64,000 bases of DNA from Bacteroides sp. (GTDB lineage: Bacteria; Bacteroidota; Bacteroidia; Bacteroidales; Bacteroidaceae): the NCBI GenBank assembly GCA_023665805.1, contig JAMPDJ010000012.1, positions 1 through 64,000 of the forward strand, written 5' to 3'. Numbering within the stretch: position 1 is the first letter of the stretch; every line of letters starts with the position of its first letter. The translations under genes and the position numbers were made by a program. Positions 8,047 through 17,361 of this stretch are shown piece by piece. The notes under the pieces were generated by a model. The model was not told the DNA's origin and searched no databases. It worked only from the letters and a program-made list of their open reading frames with translations.

Positions 8047-10155
8047 ATGCCGAGCAACGATTCCATTCTTGATCGTGAACTGACTTATCTTCCGGGTGTC
8101 GGTCCCAAAAGGGCCGAACTCCTGCACAGAGAACTGGGCTTGAAGACCTGGGGCGACCTGCTGTACTATTTCCCCTACAAGCACATAGACCGCAGCCGTC
8201 TCTACCGTAGCACGGAATTGACGGCCGACATGCCGTTCGTGCAGGTGCGCGGGCAGTTCTTTAGCTTCGAGCAGATGGGCGAAGGCAGGAAAAAGCGTCT
8301 TGTGGGCCACTTCACCGACGGTCACGGCTGGGTGGACTGTGTATGGTTCAATTCCCAGCAGTACATCCTGAAGAGCGTGAAGTTGCGTACCGACTACATC
8401 CTCTTTGGCCGTCCTTCCCGGTTCGGTGACAGGATAAACATCACGCATCCCGACATAGATTCTGCCGACAGCCTCTCACTGAGTAAGATGAGCATGCAGC
8501 CTTACTATCAGACAACCGAGAAGATGAAGAAGGCGGGACTGCATTCGCGCTCCATTGAGAGGTTCGTGGGTACACTGTTGCAGCAAATACCCGCAGGTAC
8601 GATTGCCGAAACCCTTCCTCGGCACATTATATCCGGCCTCTGTCTGATGGGACGCGATGAGGCTTTGCGTGCGGCTCACTATCCCTCGGCGGCTGCGGAA
8701 CTTACTCAGGCCGACTACCGTTTGAAGTTCGAGGAACTCTTTTATGTCCAGCTCTCCATACAGCGTTATGCCCGCTACCGTCGAGGCGCAATCCGCGGGC
8801 ATGTCTTTGCCAGGGTGGGGGAGTATTTCAATGATTTCTACGCTCACCATCTGCCATTCTCTCTCACCAATGCCCAGAAGCGAGTAATCAGGGAGATGCG
8901 TATGGACATGGGGTCCGGCCGCCAGATGAACCGCCTGGTGCAGGGCGATGTCGGCTCTGGCAAGACCATGGTGGCCCTGATGACCATGCTCATAGCCTTG
9001 GACAACGGTTTCCAGGCCTGTATCATGGCACCTACAGAGATTCTTGCCGAACAACATCTCGGGACGTTCCGCAAGATGCTGGGCGACATGCAGGTACGCG
9101 TGGAACTGCTTACGGGCATGGTCAAGGGCAAGCGTCGCCAGTCGGTGATGGACGGCCTGCAAAGCGGTGAGGTGCAGATACTCGTGGGCACGCATGCCGT
9201 GATAGAGGACAATGTCCGTTTTCGCAATCTTGGTCTGGTTGTCATTGACGAGCAGCACCGTTTCGGCGTGGCCCAGAGAGCCAGACTATGGGAAAAGAAT
9301 ATCGTTCCGCCGCATGTCCTGGTCATGACTGCCACTCCCATACCTCGCACCCTGGCCATGACGTTGTACGGCGACCTTGACGTGTCGGTGATAGACGAGC
9401 TGCCTCCGGGACGCAAGCCTATACGGACGACTCATGTCTACGACAACAATCCCGCGCAGCTCTACCGTGGCATAGACAGGCAAATACGCGAGGGACGCCA
9501 GGTCTACATGGTCTATCCCCTTGTGAAGGAAAGCGAGAAGCTGGATTTGAAGAATGTGGAGGAGGCCCGGGTGCATCTGCATGAAATTTTTCCGCAGTAT
9601 CGTATCAGCATGGTGCACGGGCAGATGAAACCGGCCGACAAAGAGGCCGAGATGCAACGCTTTGTCAGCGGGGAAACGCAAATTCTGGTGGCGACCACGG
9701 TGATAGAGGTGGGCGTGAACGTGCCCAATGCCTCGGTAATGGTCATACAGAATGCCGAACGCTTCGGCCTGTCGCAATTGCATCAGTTGCGTGGGCGTGT
9801 GGGGCGTGGCGCCAGTCAAAGCTACTGCATCCTCGTCACCAAGTACGACCTGTCCAAGGACACGCGTCGCCGTATAGACATCATGACGGAGACCAATGAC
9901 GGCTTTGAAATAGCAGAGGCCGACCTGCGCTTCCGCGGCCCGGGCGACTTGGAGGGCACGCAGCAGAGCGGCATAGCCTTTGACCTTAAACTGGCCAATC
10001 TCGCTCGTGACGGACAGATAGTACAGCTGGCTCGCGATACGGCTTCGTCCGTCTTGGACGAGGACCCGGGCCTTGCCTTGCCGCAGAACCTCATGATGCA
10101 GGAACGCCTTCGTTATCTGAAACGCGACGATATGGACTGGAGCAACATCAGCTGA
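8047..10155 (+). CDS. recG: ATP-dependent DNA helicase RecG
   Basis: This is a 702-residue branch-migration helicase that remodels stalled forks and Holliday junctions. An N-terminal wedge/OB-fold domain (about 50-200) is followed by the helicase core. Walker A GDVGSGKT is at 300-307, the DEQHR box at 401-405, TATP at 428-431 and QLRGRVGRG from 580, with a C-terminal TRG-like region. Length is normal for the family. The start ATG (MPSNDSILDREL) lies just after a MITE-like element, so expression may depend on the DJ-1 promoter or on signals in the element. Confidence 0.97.
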   Translation: MPSNDSILDRELTYLPGVGPKRAELLHRELGLKTWGDLLYYFPYKHIDRSRLYRSTELTADMPFVQVRGQFFSFEQMGEGRKKRLVGHFTDGHGWVDCVWFNSQQYILKSVKLRTDYILFGRPSRFGDRINITHPDIDSADSLSLSKMSMQPYYQTTEKMKKAGLHSRSIERFVGTLLQQIPAGTIAETLPRHIISGLCLMGRDEALRAAHYPSAAAELTQADYRLKFEELFYVQLSIQRYARYRRGAIRGHVFARVGEYFNDFYAHHLPFSLTNAQKRVIREMRMDMGSGRQMNRLVQGDVGSGKTMVALMTMLIALDNGFQACIMAPTEILAEQHLGTFRKMLGDMQVRVELLTGMVKGKRRQSVMDGLQSGEVQILVGTHAVIEDNVRFRNLGLVVIDEQHRFGVAQRARLWEKNIVPPHVLVMTATPIPRTLAMTLYGDLDVSVIDELPPGRKPIRTTHVYDNNPAQLYRGIDRQIREGRQVYMVYPLVKESEKLDLKNVEEARVHLHEIFPQYRISMVHGQMKPADKEAEMQRFVSGETQILVATTVIEVGVNVPNASVMVIQNAERFGLSQLHQLRGRVGRGASQSYCILVTKYDLSKDTRRRIDIMTETNDGFEIAEADLRFRGPGDLEGTQQSGIAFDLKLANLARDGQIVQLARDTASSVLDEDPGLALPQNLMMQERLRYLKRDDMDWSNIS

Positions 10156-10285
10156 TGCGCTCTGTTTTTGTGCGGAGGCGGTGGTTGCCCCCAATAGATC
10201 ATTGGCTTGTTTTTTTGTGACGATTTTCAGCTGTTATGTCCATGTCCTCGAAATCATCATCCTGTTTTCACGGGAAACATGTCGC

Positions 10286-10341
10286 ATATTCGTGAATTCG
10301 CGTGTGAGAATTCGCGAATGTGAAGATGCATATTCGCGAAT
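10286..10341. promoter_or_regulatory. Three ATTCGYGAAT palindromes at a 22-bp period
   Basis: Identical or near-identical 10-bp palindromes start at 10288 (ATTCGTGAAT), 10310 and 10332 (both ATTCGCGAAT), exactly 22 bases apart. The first two also form the arms of a larger hairpin. The array sits in a 414-base gene-free region (10156-10569), about 165 bases upstream of the ndk -7 element. It resembles a multi-site operator on one face of the helix. The binding protein is unknown. Confidence 0.6.
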
Positions 10342-10506
10342 ATAAATTGCTGCTTTCGTCGAGGTCTCGTTATTGATGCGCTGTTGGATGGCGTTGGGCA
10401 TGATGCTTGGCGCTTTGTTGGCATTCTCTGGCTTGATATATGTTAAAAAGCAGTCCGGGGATAAATATATGTATTGCATAATATCCATATTTCCAAATAA
10501 TTGTTG

Positions 10507-10514
10507 TACCTTTG
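10507..10514 (+). promoter_or_regulatory. -7 element for ndk
   Basis: TACCTTTG is followed by GCAGCGA, a common start-site context in this phylum. The ndk ATG is 56 bases downstream. No clear TTTG is seen at -33. Confidence 0.6.
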
Positions 10515-10569
10515 CAGCGATTGGGAACATTGAGATGTCATGGTTCCCGATGCATAAATTAAGAATATA

Positions 10570-11034
10570 ATGTTTGAAAGAACTTTGGTGTTGCTCAAAC
10601 CCAGCGCGGTGGAGAGGGCATTGATAGGCGAGGTGATAAGCCGTTTCGAAAGGAAAGGCCTGCGTATAGCCGGAATGAAGATGTTGCGATTGGATGACGA
10701 CATCCTGGCCGAGCATTACTGCCACCTCAAGGACAAGCCTTTCTTTGGCATACTGAAAGCTTCCATGATGAGGACTCCCGTGGTTGCCATGTGTCTGGAG
10801 GGCGTGGATGCCATTGAGGTCGTGCGCTATATCACTGGATGTACCAATGGCCGCAAGGCTGAACCCGGAACCGTCCGGGGTGACTATTGCATGAGCAACC
10901 AGCAAAACATAGTTCATGCTTCGGATTCTCCCGAGGCGGCCGAGGCGGAACTTAAAAGATTTTTCCGTCCGGAAGAAATCTTCGACTTGGGCACACTGAA
11001 TCTCGGTTGCCTTTATGCCGAGGACGAGATTTGA
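10570..11034 (+). CDS. ndk: Nucleoside diphosphate kinase
   Basis: The enzyme exchanges gamma-phosphates among nucleoside di- and triphosphates through a phospho-histidine. In 154 residues it carries the N-terminal R-T-L-V-L-L-K-P, the kpn-loop region G-C-T-N-G-R-K-A-E-P-G-T-V-R-G-D-Y and catalytic His116 in NIVHASDS. It has its own promoter and is followed 42 bases later by a peptidase gene. Confidence 0.96.
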   Translation: MFERTLVLLKPSAVERALIGEVISRFERKGLRIAGMKMLRLDDDILAEHYCHLKDKPFFGILKASMMRTPVVAMCLEGVDAIEVVRYITGCTNGRKAEPGTVRGDYCMSNQQNIVHASDSPEAAEAELKRFFRPEEIFDLGTLNLGCLYAEDEI

Positions 11035-11076
11035 TAACGCGATTAACCTTACAACCACTTTAACCTGATTACTCCA

Positions 11077-12051
11077 ATGCACTTTCATTTGAATCAAAGA
11101 ACCAAGAGGATGCTGTTGTTGCCAGTCCTGGCTATGGCGGCTTCCGCTGGCTTTGCGCAGGACAAGTTGGCCGATGTGGCTCCTGTGGACAAGCACATGC
11201 GCGCCATAGACTCTGTCAGCATAGCCAAGATGCTGGAAAAGGAATGCGACGACGACTTTGCCTCCTCGCTGTATCCTGAATGGAATAACAATTACACCAC
11301 CTACGCCGGTGTGGAACTGCCCAAGGAATTCAAGATAGACCTGCGCGGGTTTTGCATGCCGTGTGACAACAACAGGGTGACAAGCCATTACGGTTATCGT
11401 CGCTCTTTCCGTAGAAACCATTACGGTACGGACATCAAAGTCTACGTGGGTGACACGATTTATGCCGCCTTTTCCGGCAAAATACGTATAGTGGCATTTA
11501 ACCGACGCGGTTGGGGCAAATACGTTCTTATCCGTCACAATAACGGTTTGGAGACGTTGTATGGACATTTGAGCAAGCAATTGGTTCGGGAGAACCAGGA
11601 GGTGAAGGCCGGTGAACCCATAGGGCTTGGAGGCACTACCGGACGCACTACCGGTAGCCACCTGCATTTCGAAACACGTTTCCTGGGCAAGTTTATCGAT
11701 GCGGAGAAGATGTTCGACTTTGAGGCCAAGGACATCAAGGGGGACTATTACCTGTTCTCTTCTGTCGGACATAGCCGCCTGCTCACTTCGGACGAAGTGA
11801 AGAATCTGCCTGCCAACGATGTTCTGGCATCTGTCGGAGGTCCTACTTTCCAGGCCGACAAGGAGGCAGAGAGCAAACGCTTCCAGGAGGAACGCAAGTC
11901 TTCTATCCGCGCTTCCTTCCATAAGGTTGCCAAGGGCGAGAACCTGTCCATCATTGCAAAGAAGCGTGGCACTACGGTCAGCCGGTTGTGCAAGCTCAAC
12001 AATATCACCACCAAGACGGTATTGCGTGTGGGGCAGATATTGAAATGTTGA
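11077..12051 (+). CDS. Exported M23 peptidase with C-terminal LysM domain
   Basis: The 324-residue protein starts with a signal peptide (cleavage near AGFAQ-DK, residue 28). The M23/LytM zinc peptidase domain (about 95-215) keeps the metal ligands H115 and D119 in HYGTDIK and H195/H197 in HLHFE. A LysM peptidoglycan-binding domain occupies about 280-323 (KVAKGENLSIIAKKRGTT). Such proteins cut peptide cross-bridges in the cell wall during growth or division. A strong terminator follows the gene. Confidence 0.93.
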   Translation: MHFHLNQRTKRMLLLPVLAMAASAGFAQDKLADVAPVDKHMRAIDSVSIAKMLEKECDDDFASSLYPEWNNNYTTYAGVELPKEFKIDLRGFCMPCDNNRVTSHYGYRRSFRRNHYGTDIKVYVGDTIYAAFSGKIRIVAFNRRGWGKYVLIRHNNGLETLYGHLSKQLVRENQEVKAGEPIGLGGTTGRTTGSHLHFETRFLGKFIDAEKMFDFEAKDIKGDYYLFSSVGHSRLLTSDEVKNLPANDVLASVGGPTFQADKEAESKRFQEERKSSIRASFHKVAKGENLSIIAKKRGTTVSRLCKLNNITTKTVLRVGQILKC

Positions 12052-12112
12052 TAATGCAGTCCTTGGCCTGCTTACCGAGGAAAGACAGGCAGGGACGAAT
12101 ATAGGATACGGA

Positions 12113-12144
12113 GAACCGGTCCCCGGCCGGGGACCGGTTCTTTT
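12113..12144 (+). terminator. Rho-independent terminator
   Basis: There is a perfect 12-bp stem GAACCGGTCCCC with loop GGCC and its complement, followed by TTTT. It separates the peptidase gene from the DUF1599 gene. Confidence 0.92.
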
Positions 12145-12199
12145 GGCAATAGCAGGGACACCGCCTGGCATCGGTTCCCCTATAAATGTATATATATAT

Positions 12200-12745
12200 A
12201 TGAACACGCGCGAGCAATTCGAGGCTGTAATGAAGGAGTGTCGCGCTCTCTTCTCCAAGAAGCTTCACGATTATGGCGCCGCATGGCGTATAATGCGTCC
12301 CGAGTCGGTTACGGACCAGTTGTATATCAAGGCCAACCGCATCCGCAGCATAGAGACCAAGGGCGTGTCCATGGTGGGCGAGGGCATACGGCCCGAATTT
12401 GTCGGTATAGTGAACTATGCCTTGATAGGTCTGATTCAGCTGCAGCTTGGTGCCGCGGATGTCAATGACGATATGACACCTGAGGAAGCCTTGGTCGAGT
12501 ACGACCGCCATGCACAGGAGTGCCTGGAGCTGATGCTTAAAAAAAACCATGACTATGATGAGGCCTGGCGCGGCATGCGCATAAGCAGCTATACTGACCT
12601 GATACTGATGAAAATATTCAGGACTAAACAGATAGAGTCCCTCAGCGGAGAGACCCTTGTGTCCGAGGGCATAGATGCCAACTATATGGACATGCTCAAC
12701 TATGCGGTATTCGGACTGATAAAACTGACGTTCGGTGAGGAATAG
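12200..12745 (+). CDS. DUF1599 domain-containing protein
   Basis: This 181-residue cytoplasmic protein is made of two tandem copies of one motif. The first is around HDYGAAWRIMRPESVTDQ with KANRIRSIE, the second around HDYDEAWRGMRISSYTDL with KIFRTKQIE. DUF1599 is associated with nucleotide modification in comparative genomics, but its biochemistry is not established. The ATG at 12200 is chosen because the upstream extension overlaps the terminator at 12113-12144. The gene overlaps the next one by 11 bases, and this order (DUF1599, BT_3928-type, tpiA, SPOR, folE) is recurrent in Bacteroidales. Confidence 0.9.
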   Translation: MNTREQFEAVMKECRALFSKKLHDYGAAWRIMRPESVTDQLYIKANRIRSIETKGVSMVGEGIRPEFVGIVNYALIGLIQLQLGAADVNDDMTPEEALVEYDRHAQECLELMLKKNHDYDEAWRGMRISSYTDLILMKIFRTKQIESLSGETLVSEGIDANYMDMLNYAVFGLIKLTFGEE

Positions 12746-13934
12746 GACATTTTGTCGCTTGGCCACGTGGTTGGCGGCCAATATCTGTCGCATGGTGTTG
12801 GCGGCGGCGCTGATATTCTCCGGAGTGGTGAAGGTCATGGACCCTCACGGGACGGAGTATAAAATCAGGGATTATGCCGTGGCTTTCGGCTTGGATGACT
12901 TGATGTGGTCCCGCTTGCCATTGCTGTTGAGCGGGGTATTGGCACTGACTGAGTTTTGTCTTGGCGTTAACCTGCTGTTTGGCAACAACCGCCGTTGGAC
13001 CACACGCGTAGTGCTGTTGATGTTTATCCTCTTCACCCCTTTCACATTGTACCTGGCATTGGATAATCCTGTGCACGATTGTGGGTGTTTCGGCGATGCC
13101 TGGGTGTTGACCAATTGGCAGAGCTTTGGCAAGAACGTGGTGCTTCTGCTCTGTGCCGTGGTGTCATGTAGGTGGTACCGGATGCATACGCGTCTCATCA
13201 GCGAGTACTCCCAATGGATGATAACCCTGTACTCGTGGCTCTTTGCATTCATACTGGGGGGCTATTGTATGTACACTTTGCCGGTGATGGATTTCCGGCC
13301 ATACCATATAGGAGCTGACCTGTATGCCGAGATGCAGTGGGATGATACGGACCGTGTGCCGTCCATAACCGACCTCTGCATCACTGATCCCGCAACCGGG
13401 GAGGATGTCACTGATGCCATTGTCACCGACCCGGGATGGAAATTCTTGGTGGTGATGCCGCGTATAGAGAATGCCGACGACGGAGTGATGGACAAGCTGG
13501 CCGAACTGACTGACTACTGTGATGACCATGATTATCGTTTGCTTGCCCTTACGGCCAGCAATGACAGTCTGATAGACTATTGGCGGGACATTACCGGGGC
13601 GGAGTATCAGTTCCTGGTGGTAGACGAGATACCGTTGAAGACTATGATACGCAGTAATCCCGGGGTAATCCTGCTGAACGGCAGCATAGTGGTGAACAAA
13701 TGGGCTTCGAGCCAGATACCCGATGCCACGATGCTTACAGCACCATTGGAGCAATTGGAATGGGTGCGTAAGGAGCAGTCCACCTATTGGGAACGAGCGG
13801 CCATAATGCTGGCTTGGTTCTTGATACCTCTATGCCTATGGACATTGGGCGACAGGGTGAGGACGGCATTCAAGGCATACAGGCAATACAGGAAAGGACA
13901 TGCCGGCAAGGAGGCACCTGAGACCGGGACCTGA
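12735..13934 (+). CDS. BT_3928-type membrane protein, DoxX-like and thioredoxin-like
   Basis: The first about 160 residues of this 399-residue protein form DoxX-like membrane helices (FSGVVKVMDPHGTEYKIRDY, LALDNPVHDCGCFGDAW). A further helix lies at about 160-180. A soluble region (about 230-340) resembles a thioredoxin-fold or AhpC-like domain but lacks a CxxC pair. A last helix is near the C-terminus. The GTG start at 12735 overlaps the DUF1599 gene by 11 bases, implying translational coupling, and an internal ATG at 12792 is the alternative start. DoxX-type modules are linked to redox tasks at the membrane, and the exact role is unknown. Confidence 0.82.
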   Translation: MRNRTFCRLATWLAANICRMVLAAALIFSGVVKVMDPHGTEYKIRDYAVAFGLDDLMWSRLPLLLSGVLALTEFCLGVNLLFGNNRRWTTRVVLLMFILFTPFTLYLALDNPVHDCGCFGDAWVLTNWQSFGKNVVLLLCAVVSCRWYRMHTRLISEYSQWMITLYSWLFAFILGGYCMYTLPVMDFRPYHIGADLYAEMQWDDTDRVPSITDLCITDPATGEDVTDAIVTDPGWKFLVVMPRIENADDGVMDKLAELTDYCDDHDYRLLALTASNDSLIDYWRDITGAEYQFLVVDEIPLKTMIRSNPGVILLNGSIVVNKWASSQIPDATMLTAPLEQLEWVRKEQSTYWERAAIMLAWFLIPLCLWTLGDRVRTAFKAYRQYRKGHAGKEAPETGT

Positions 13935-14000
13935 TTGTTGACAACGAATTATGTACTGTAAGAATATAAATAGAGTTACACTAAAAAAAAACAAGTAAAA

Positions 14001-14759
14001 ATGAGAAAGCACATTGTAGCAGGTAACTGGAAAATGAACAAGAACCTGCAAGAGGGTGTAGCATTGGCTACTGAACTGAAGGATATTCTGGCTGCAGAGA
14101 AGCCTAACTGCGATGTTATCATCGGTACTCCTTTCATCCATCTGGCCACAGTCAGCGAATTGCTGAAGGACAGCGTTATCGCAGTGAGCGCGGAGAACTG
14201 CGCCGACAAGGAGAGCGGTGCGTATACAGGCGAGGTGAGTGCCGCCATGGTCAAGAGCACCGGTGCCGAGTACGTTATCCTTGGTCACTCTGAGCGTAGG
14301 GAGTACTACCACGAGACTCCCGAGATCCTGAAGGCTAAGGTTGACTTGGCTTTGGCCAACGGTCTGAAGGTTATCTTCTGCATCGGCGAGAGCCTGGCTG
14401 AGCGCGAGGCCAATCAGCAGGAGGCTGTATGCAAGGCCGAACTGGCAGGCAGCGTGTTCCACCTGACCGCCGAGCAGTGGAAGAACGTGGTAATCGCTTA
14501 TGAACCCATCTGGGCCATTGGTACAGGCAAGACCGCTACAGCCGAGCAGGCCGAGGAAATCCACGCTTTCATCCGCTCTTGCGTAGCAGAGGTCTACGGT
14601 GCCGAGATTGCCGATGAGACCAGCATCCTCTATGGTGGTTCTTGCAAGGCAAGCAATGCTCCCGAACTCTTCGGCAAGCCCGATATCGATGGTGGCCTGA
14701 TTGGCGGTGCTTCTTTGAAGGCTGCTGACTTCAAGGGCATTATTGATGCTTGGAACTAA
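14001..14759 (+). CDS. tpiA: Triosephosphate isomerase
   Basis: This glycolytic enzyme interconverts dihydroxyacetone phosphate and glyceraldehyde 3-phosphate. The 252 residues include the catalytic Lys11 in GNWKMN, His96 in LGHSERR and Glu168 in [13 protein letters not shown], with the phosphate loop YGGS near the end. The gene shows strongly biased codon use, as expected for a highly expressed gene. It follows the BT_3928-type gene by 66 bases. Confidence 0.98.
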   Translation: MRKHIVAGNWKMNKNLQEGVALATELKDILAAEKPNCDVIIGTPFIHLATVSELLKDSVIAVSAENCADKESGAYTGEVSAAMVKSTGAEYVILGHSERREYYHETPEILKAKVDLALANGLKVIFCIGESLAEREANQQEAVCKAELAGSVFHLTAEQWKNVVIAYEPIWAIGTGKTATAEQAEEIHAFIRSCVAEVYGAEIADETSILYGGSCKASNAPELFGKPDIDGGLIGGASLKAADFKGIIDAWN

Positions 14760-14865
14760 TAATGTTTAGGGATGAGGGTATGAAGGCTTAGAGTCGGGAG
14801 GTTCCTGTGTGGCGAGCCATCCTCAGGTACGGGAATGGCTTCCGGTGGAACGCGGCTCTCAGCTT

Positions 14866-14902
14866 TCAACCTTCAACTCTTTCCACTCAACCTTCAACTC
14901 TT
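14866..14902 (+). repeat. Direct repeat TCAACCTTCAACTCTT, period 21
   Basis: Copies at 14866-14881 and 14887-14902 are identical. This type of C/T-A-rich repeat is scattered in Bacteroidales genomes. Here it occupies the leader immediately before the SPOR gene and places a long pyrimidine-rich stretch in front of its ATG. Confidence 0.75.
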
Positions 14903-14907
14903 CCAAT

Positions 14908-15405
14908 ATGAGGAATCGTTTATTTTCAAACCTGTTTCTTGCCATGCTGACAACGTTGTCGGCCCATGCGCAACAGGATAGTGTTATGGTGGGAACGCGG
15001 TCGGATGATGTCCTGCCGGCAACAACACGGCAGGATAGCGTTCCTTGCAAGCGCATGCGTGTAGATGGCTTTCGCGTGCAGGTGTATTATGGAGGCAACA
15101 ACCACAAGTCCAAACTTCAGGCCCAGCGTATGGCCGAGAGGGCAAAGATATGGTTTGAGGAGCAGCCGGTGTATACCAGCTTCGCTTCACCGCATTGGAT
15201 ATGCCGGGTTGGAGACTTCCAATCACGTGAGGAAGCCATGGAACTGCTCAATACAATGCGGGAGTCCGGCAGATTTCCCATGGCGGTCATAGTGAAGAGT
15301 AAGGTAAACGTGTTTGTAAATGAATACAGCGGAACAGAACAGTCTGACTCCGGAGCAGCAAGAGATACAGCTGCATGTAAGGAGAATCTTGGAGCTACTT
15401 GGTGA
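14908..15405 (+). CDS. SPOR domain-containing exported protein
   Basis: This 165-residue protein has a signal peptide ([21 protein letters not shown]) and a SPOR domain (about 50-135: [29 protein letters not shown]) that binds denuded septal peptidoglycan. The ATG at 14908 is chosen because it opens the signal peptide. The last 28 codons (an acidic, Ser/Ala-rich tail) overlap the 5-prime end of folE by 86 bases in another frame, which is unusually long. Confidence 0.85.
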   Translation: MRNRLFSNLFLAMLTTLSAHAQQDSVMVGTRSDDVLPATTRQDSVPCKRMRVDGFRVQVYYGGNNHKSKLQAQRMAERAKIWFEEQPVYTSFASPHWICRVGDFQSREEAMELLNTMRESGRFPMAVIVKSKVNVFVNEYSGTEQSDSGAARDTAACKENLGATW

Positions 15406-15913
15406 GAATCCTGACAGGGAGGGACTGGTGAAGACCCCCTTTCGTGTGGCACGCGCCATGACGGACCTCACTCGTGGTTACGAACAAGATCCTGTGGCGA
15501 TATTGCGTAGTGCCGTCTTTCACGAGGAAGGATGCAACCAGATGGTAATCGTCAAGGATATCAACTTTTATTCCCTTTGCGAGCATCACATGCTACCTTT
15601 CTATGGACGTGTGCATGTGGCGTACATTCCCGACGGTGAGGTCACAGGCTTGAGCAAGATACCGCGTGTGGTGGATGTTTTCAGCCACCGCTTGCAGTTG
15701 CAGGAACGTCTGACCAAACAGATTCGCGAGGCTATTCAGGAGGCTCTGCATCCTCAGGGGGTGATGGTAGTGGTGGAGGCTCAGCACATGTGCATGCAGA
15801 TGCGTGGTGTGGAAAAGCAGGGTAGCGTTACCACTACCAGCGACTTCTGCGGTGCTTTCAACCAAGCCAAGACGCGTGAAGAATTCTTGTCGCTTATCAG
15901 AATGAGAGGATAA
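15320..15913 (+). CDS. folE: GTP cyclohydrolase I
   Basis: The enzyme opens GTP to 7,8-dihydroneopterin triphosphate, the first step of tetrahydrofolate (and queuosine precursor) synthesis. In 197 residues it shows the zinc site C87-E-H-H90 in [21 protein letters not shown], and the second Cys in HMCMQMRG followed by VTTT. The start [14 protein letters not shown] gives a normal N-terminal helix and lies inside the SPOR gene. A strong terminator follows. Confidence 0.97.
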   Translation: MNTAEQNSLTPEQQEIQLHVRRILELLGENPDREGLVKTPFRVARAMTDLTRGYEQDPVAILRSAVFHEEGCNQMVIVKDINFYSLCEHHMLPFYGRVHVAYIPDGEVTGLSKIPRVVDVFSHRLQLQERLTKQIREAIQEALHPQGVMVVVEAQHMCMQMRGVEKQGSVTTTSDFCGAFNQAKTREEFLSLIRMRG

Positions 15914-15954
15914 AGAGGGCTGGACAGGATGCCCCGTCTTCTATCGCATCCGGT

Positions 15955-16021
15955 TCTTCATCTTTGTCCATGCTTTTGCTTGTCATATATGGCATGGACA
16001 AGGATGAAGACTTGTTTTTTT
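15955..16021 (+). terminator. Rho-independent terminator after folE
   Basis: A 19-base stem (15955-15973 with 15992-16010, one G-U pair) is followed by a run of eight T at 16014-16021. The first arm begins TCTTCATCTTTGTCC. Confidence 0.92.
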
Positions 16022-16135
16022 AGAATGTAGTATACTGCATGGCCTTGCATAAGAAATCCAATCCATGTTTGATACCTCATTGTCCTTGCTTCTACCAATT
16101 GTTCTGACATTCGGGAACCTGGTATGTGTTGAATT

Positions 16136-16441
16136 TCAGTGTTTTGTTATTTTACTCTTCTCGTGTTCCAAGGAGCAGTATGTCTCCGCGTCCATGTCAT
16201 TGCAGTACATGTGCTCAAGCTTACGGATAAAAACAGGTTTTGAACTGTCTGTAAGCATCAGAGTGTCCAAATCTTTCATCACAGGCATGACGAAGATGCG
16301 ACGAGGTTGGTTTTCGTTGATGCTGATATGAAACATATTCATGTTCATCTCTGATACAACGCTCGTATAGAGATCTTCTATCTCGTTGTGGTCTTCCAAT
16401 GCCATGTCGGTCAGCCACTGGTCTATGTTGGTTGTAGTCAT
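16136..16441 (-). CDS. Small acidic protein, last gene of the ATPase/RelE-like operon
   Basis: The protein has 101 residues, is acidic and Met-rich (MTTTNIDQWLTDMALEDHNEIEDLYTS at the start), and has no membrane segment and no obvious DNA-binding helix-turn-helix. It overlaps the preceding gene by four bases (ATGA), so it is translated coupled to the RelE-like protein. By position it could be an antitoxin or immunity partner, but no motif supports this. I do not recognise its family. Confidence 0.7.
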   Translation of the reverse strand: MTTTNIDQWLTDMALEDHNEIEDLYTSVVSEMNMNMFHISINENQPRRIFVMPVMKDLDTLMLTDSSKPVFIRKLEHMYCNDMDAETYCSLEHEKSKITKH

Positions 16442-17361
16442 TTTAGTGCTCTTAATTGCCTTGCCTTGGCAAAGGCATTCTTGATATCTATGTCCTGATG
16501 CGTTTTGTCCTTGATGTCCAATAAATAGTAAGTCGCTTCGACATATTGGAAATAAATTCTAAGTTCTCTTGGCTGTCTTACTCGTAATTCGTATACAGGC
16601 CCCAGTCTTTTTTCTTGCTTTTGTGGTCCTTCCGTCTTTTTGATTATGTCGTCGTCCGGCATAAAGTGGTTAAGCAGTTTCTTCACAGAGGCTTCCTTCC
16701 ATCTTTCGAGGATAGCTGTTTGTTCTATGTTTGAAAGTTTGGAGTACTCTGAGTCATAGGCATTGTGTTTGACGACATTCTGCAAGATGGATTCTATTTG
16801 CAAGTGTGTGTCTAAGGTGCGGTTATGTGCTTCTTTGATTATTCTGGCAATGAAGTCTGTATTTACTTTTTTGTCGCCATATAAGTTGTTGACAAGTACA
16901 TTGTTGTTGTTTCCCTGCACACTTACTTCGTTCACTCCCAGAATAGGATGTAAGTTGAGTGAGAAAAGGAATGCTCCATTGTATTTTGCCAGGATTAGGT
17001 TGATGGCATTCTGACGGTCATCATCAAAGTTAAGATGGTAATCTTCGTTGAGAATGGCTTCCTCGTCAACTTCTTCCTGGAAGAAGCTTGTCTCCGGATA
17101 GTTCGCTGTCCATGCTATTAACAAATTGCGTATATCCTTGTCGTTTATCTTCCTTATGCATTGTTCAAGAGTAATGGCATTGCCATCCAGCAAGTGCATG
17201 GACTTTTCAGAGTTGGTAATAATGCCGCCAAGTACGTTTTTATATTGTGGGTGGTTGGCATGCAGATGCCTGAAACCTCTTGCAGTCTGCTCCAATGCAT
17301 TGGCATATGCCTGGATAGAGAGGTTCCGAGGCAGGCAATCATTAAAGTATGCATATATCAT
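16438..17361 (-). CDS. Unknown protein with RelE/HigB-like C-terminal segment
   Basis: This 307-residue soluble protein has an N-terminal two thirds that matches no family I recognise (it opens MIYAYFNDCLPRNLSIQ). The last about 65 residues (GPVYELRVRQPRELRIYF ... YYLLDIKDKT ... IKNAFAKARQLRAL) follow the pattern of RelE/HigB/Gp49-type mRNA-cutting toxins: a beta strand with E-L-R-V, a following R-I-Y-F strand, then a short loop and terminal helix. It overlaps its neighbours by four bases at both ends. The fused toxin-like fold beside an SMC/OLD-like ATPase suggests a defence effector. This is inference, and the toxin match is by eye. Confidence 0.55.
   Translation of the reverse strand: MIYAYFNDCLPRNLSIQAYANALEQTARGFRHLHANHPQYKNVLGGIITNSEKSMHLLDGNAITLEQCIRKINDKDIRNLLIAWTANYPETSFFQEEVDEEAILNEDYHLNFDDDRQNAINLILAKYNGAFLFSLNLHPILGVNEVSVQGNNNNVLVNNLYGDKKVNTDFIARIIKEAHNRTLDTHLQIESILQNVVKHNAYDSEYSKLSNIEQTAILERWKEASVKKLLNHFMPDDDIIKKTEGPQKQEKRLGPVYELRVRQPRELRIYFQYVEATYYLLDIKDKTHQDIDIKNAFAKARQLRALK

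Noticed and set aside
10234..12258. A minus-strand open frame of 674 codons
   Set aside because: It lies antisense to ndk, the M23 peptidase gene and a strong terminator, all of which have clear domains and promoters. The translation has no domain and unnatural composition. It results from codon bias of the real genes.
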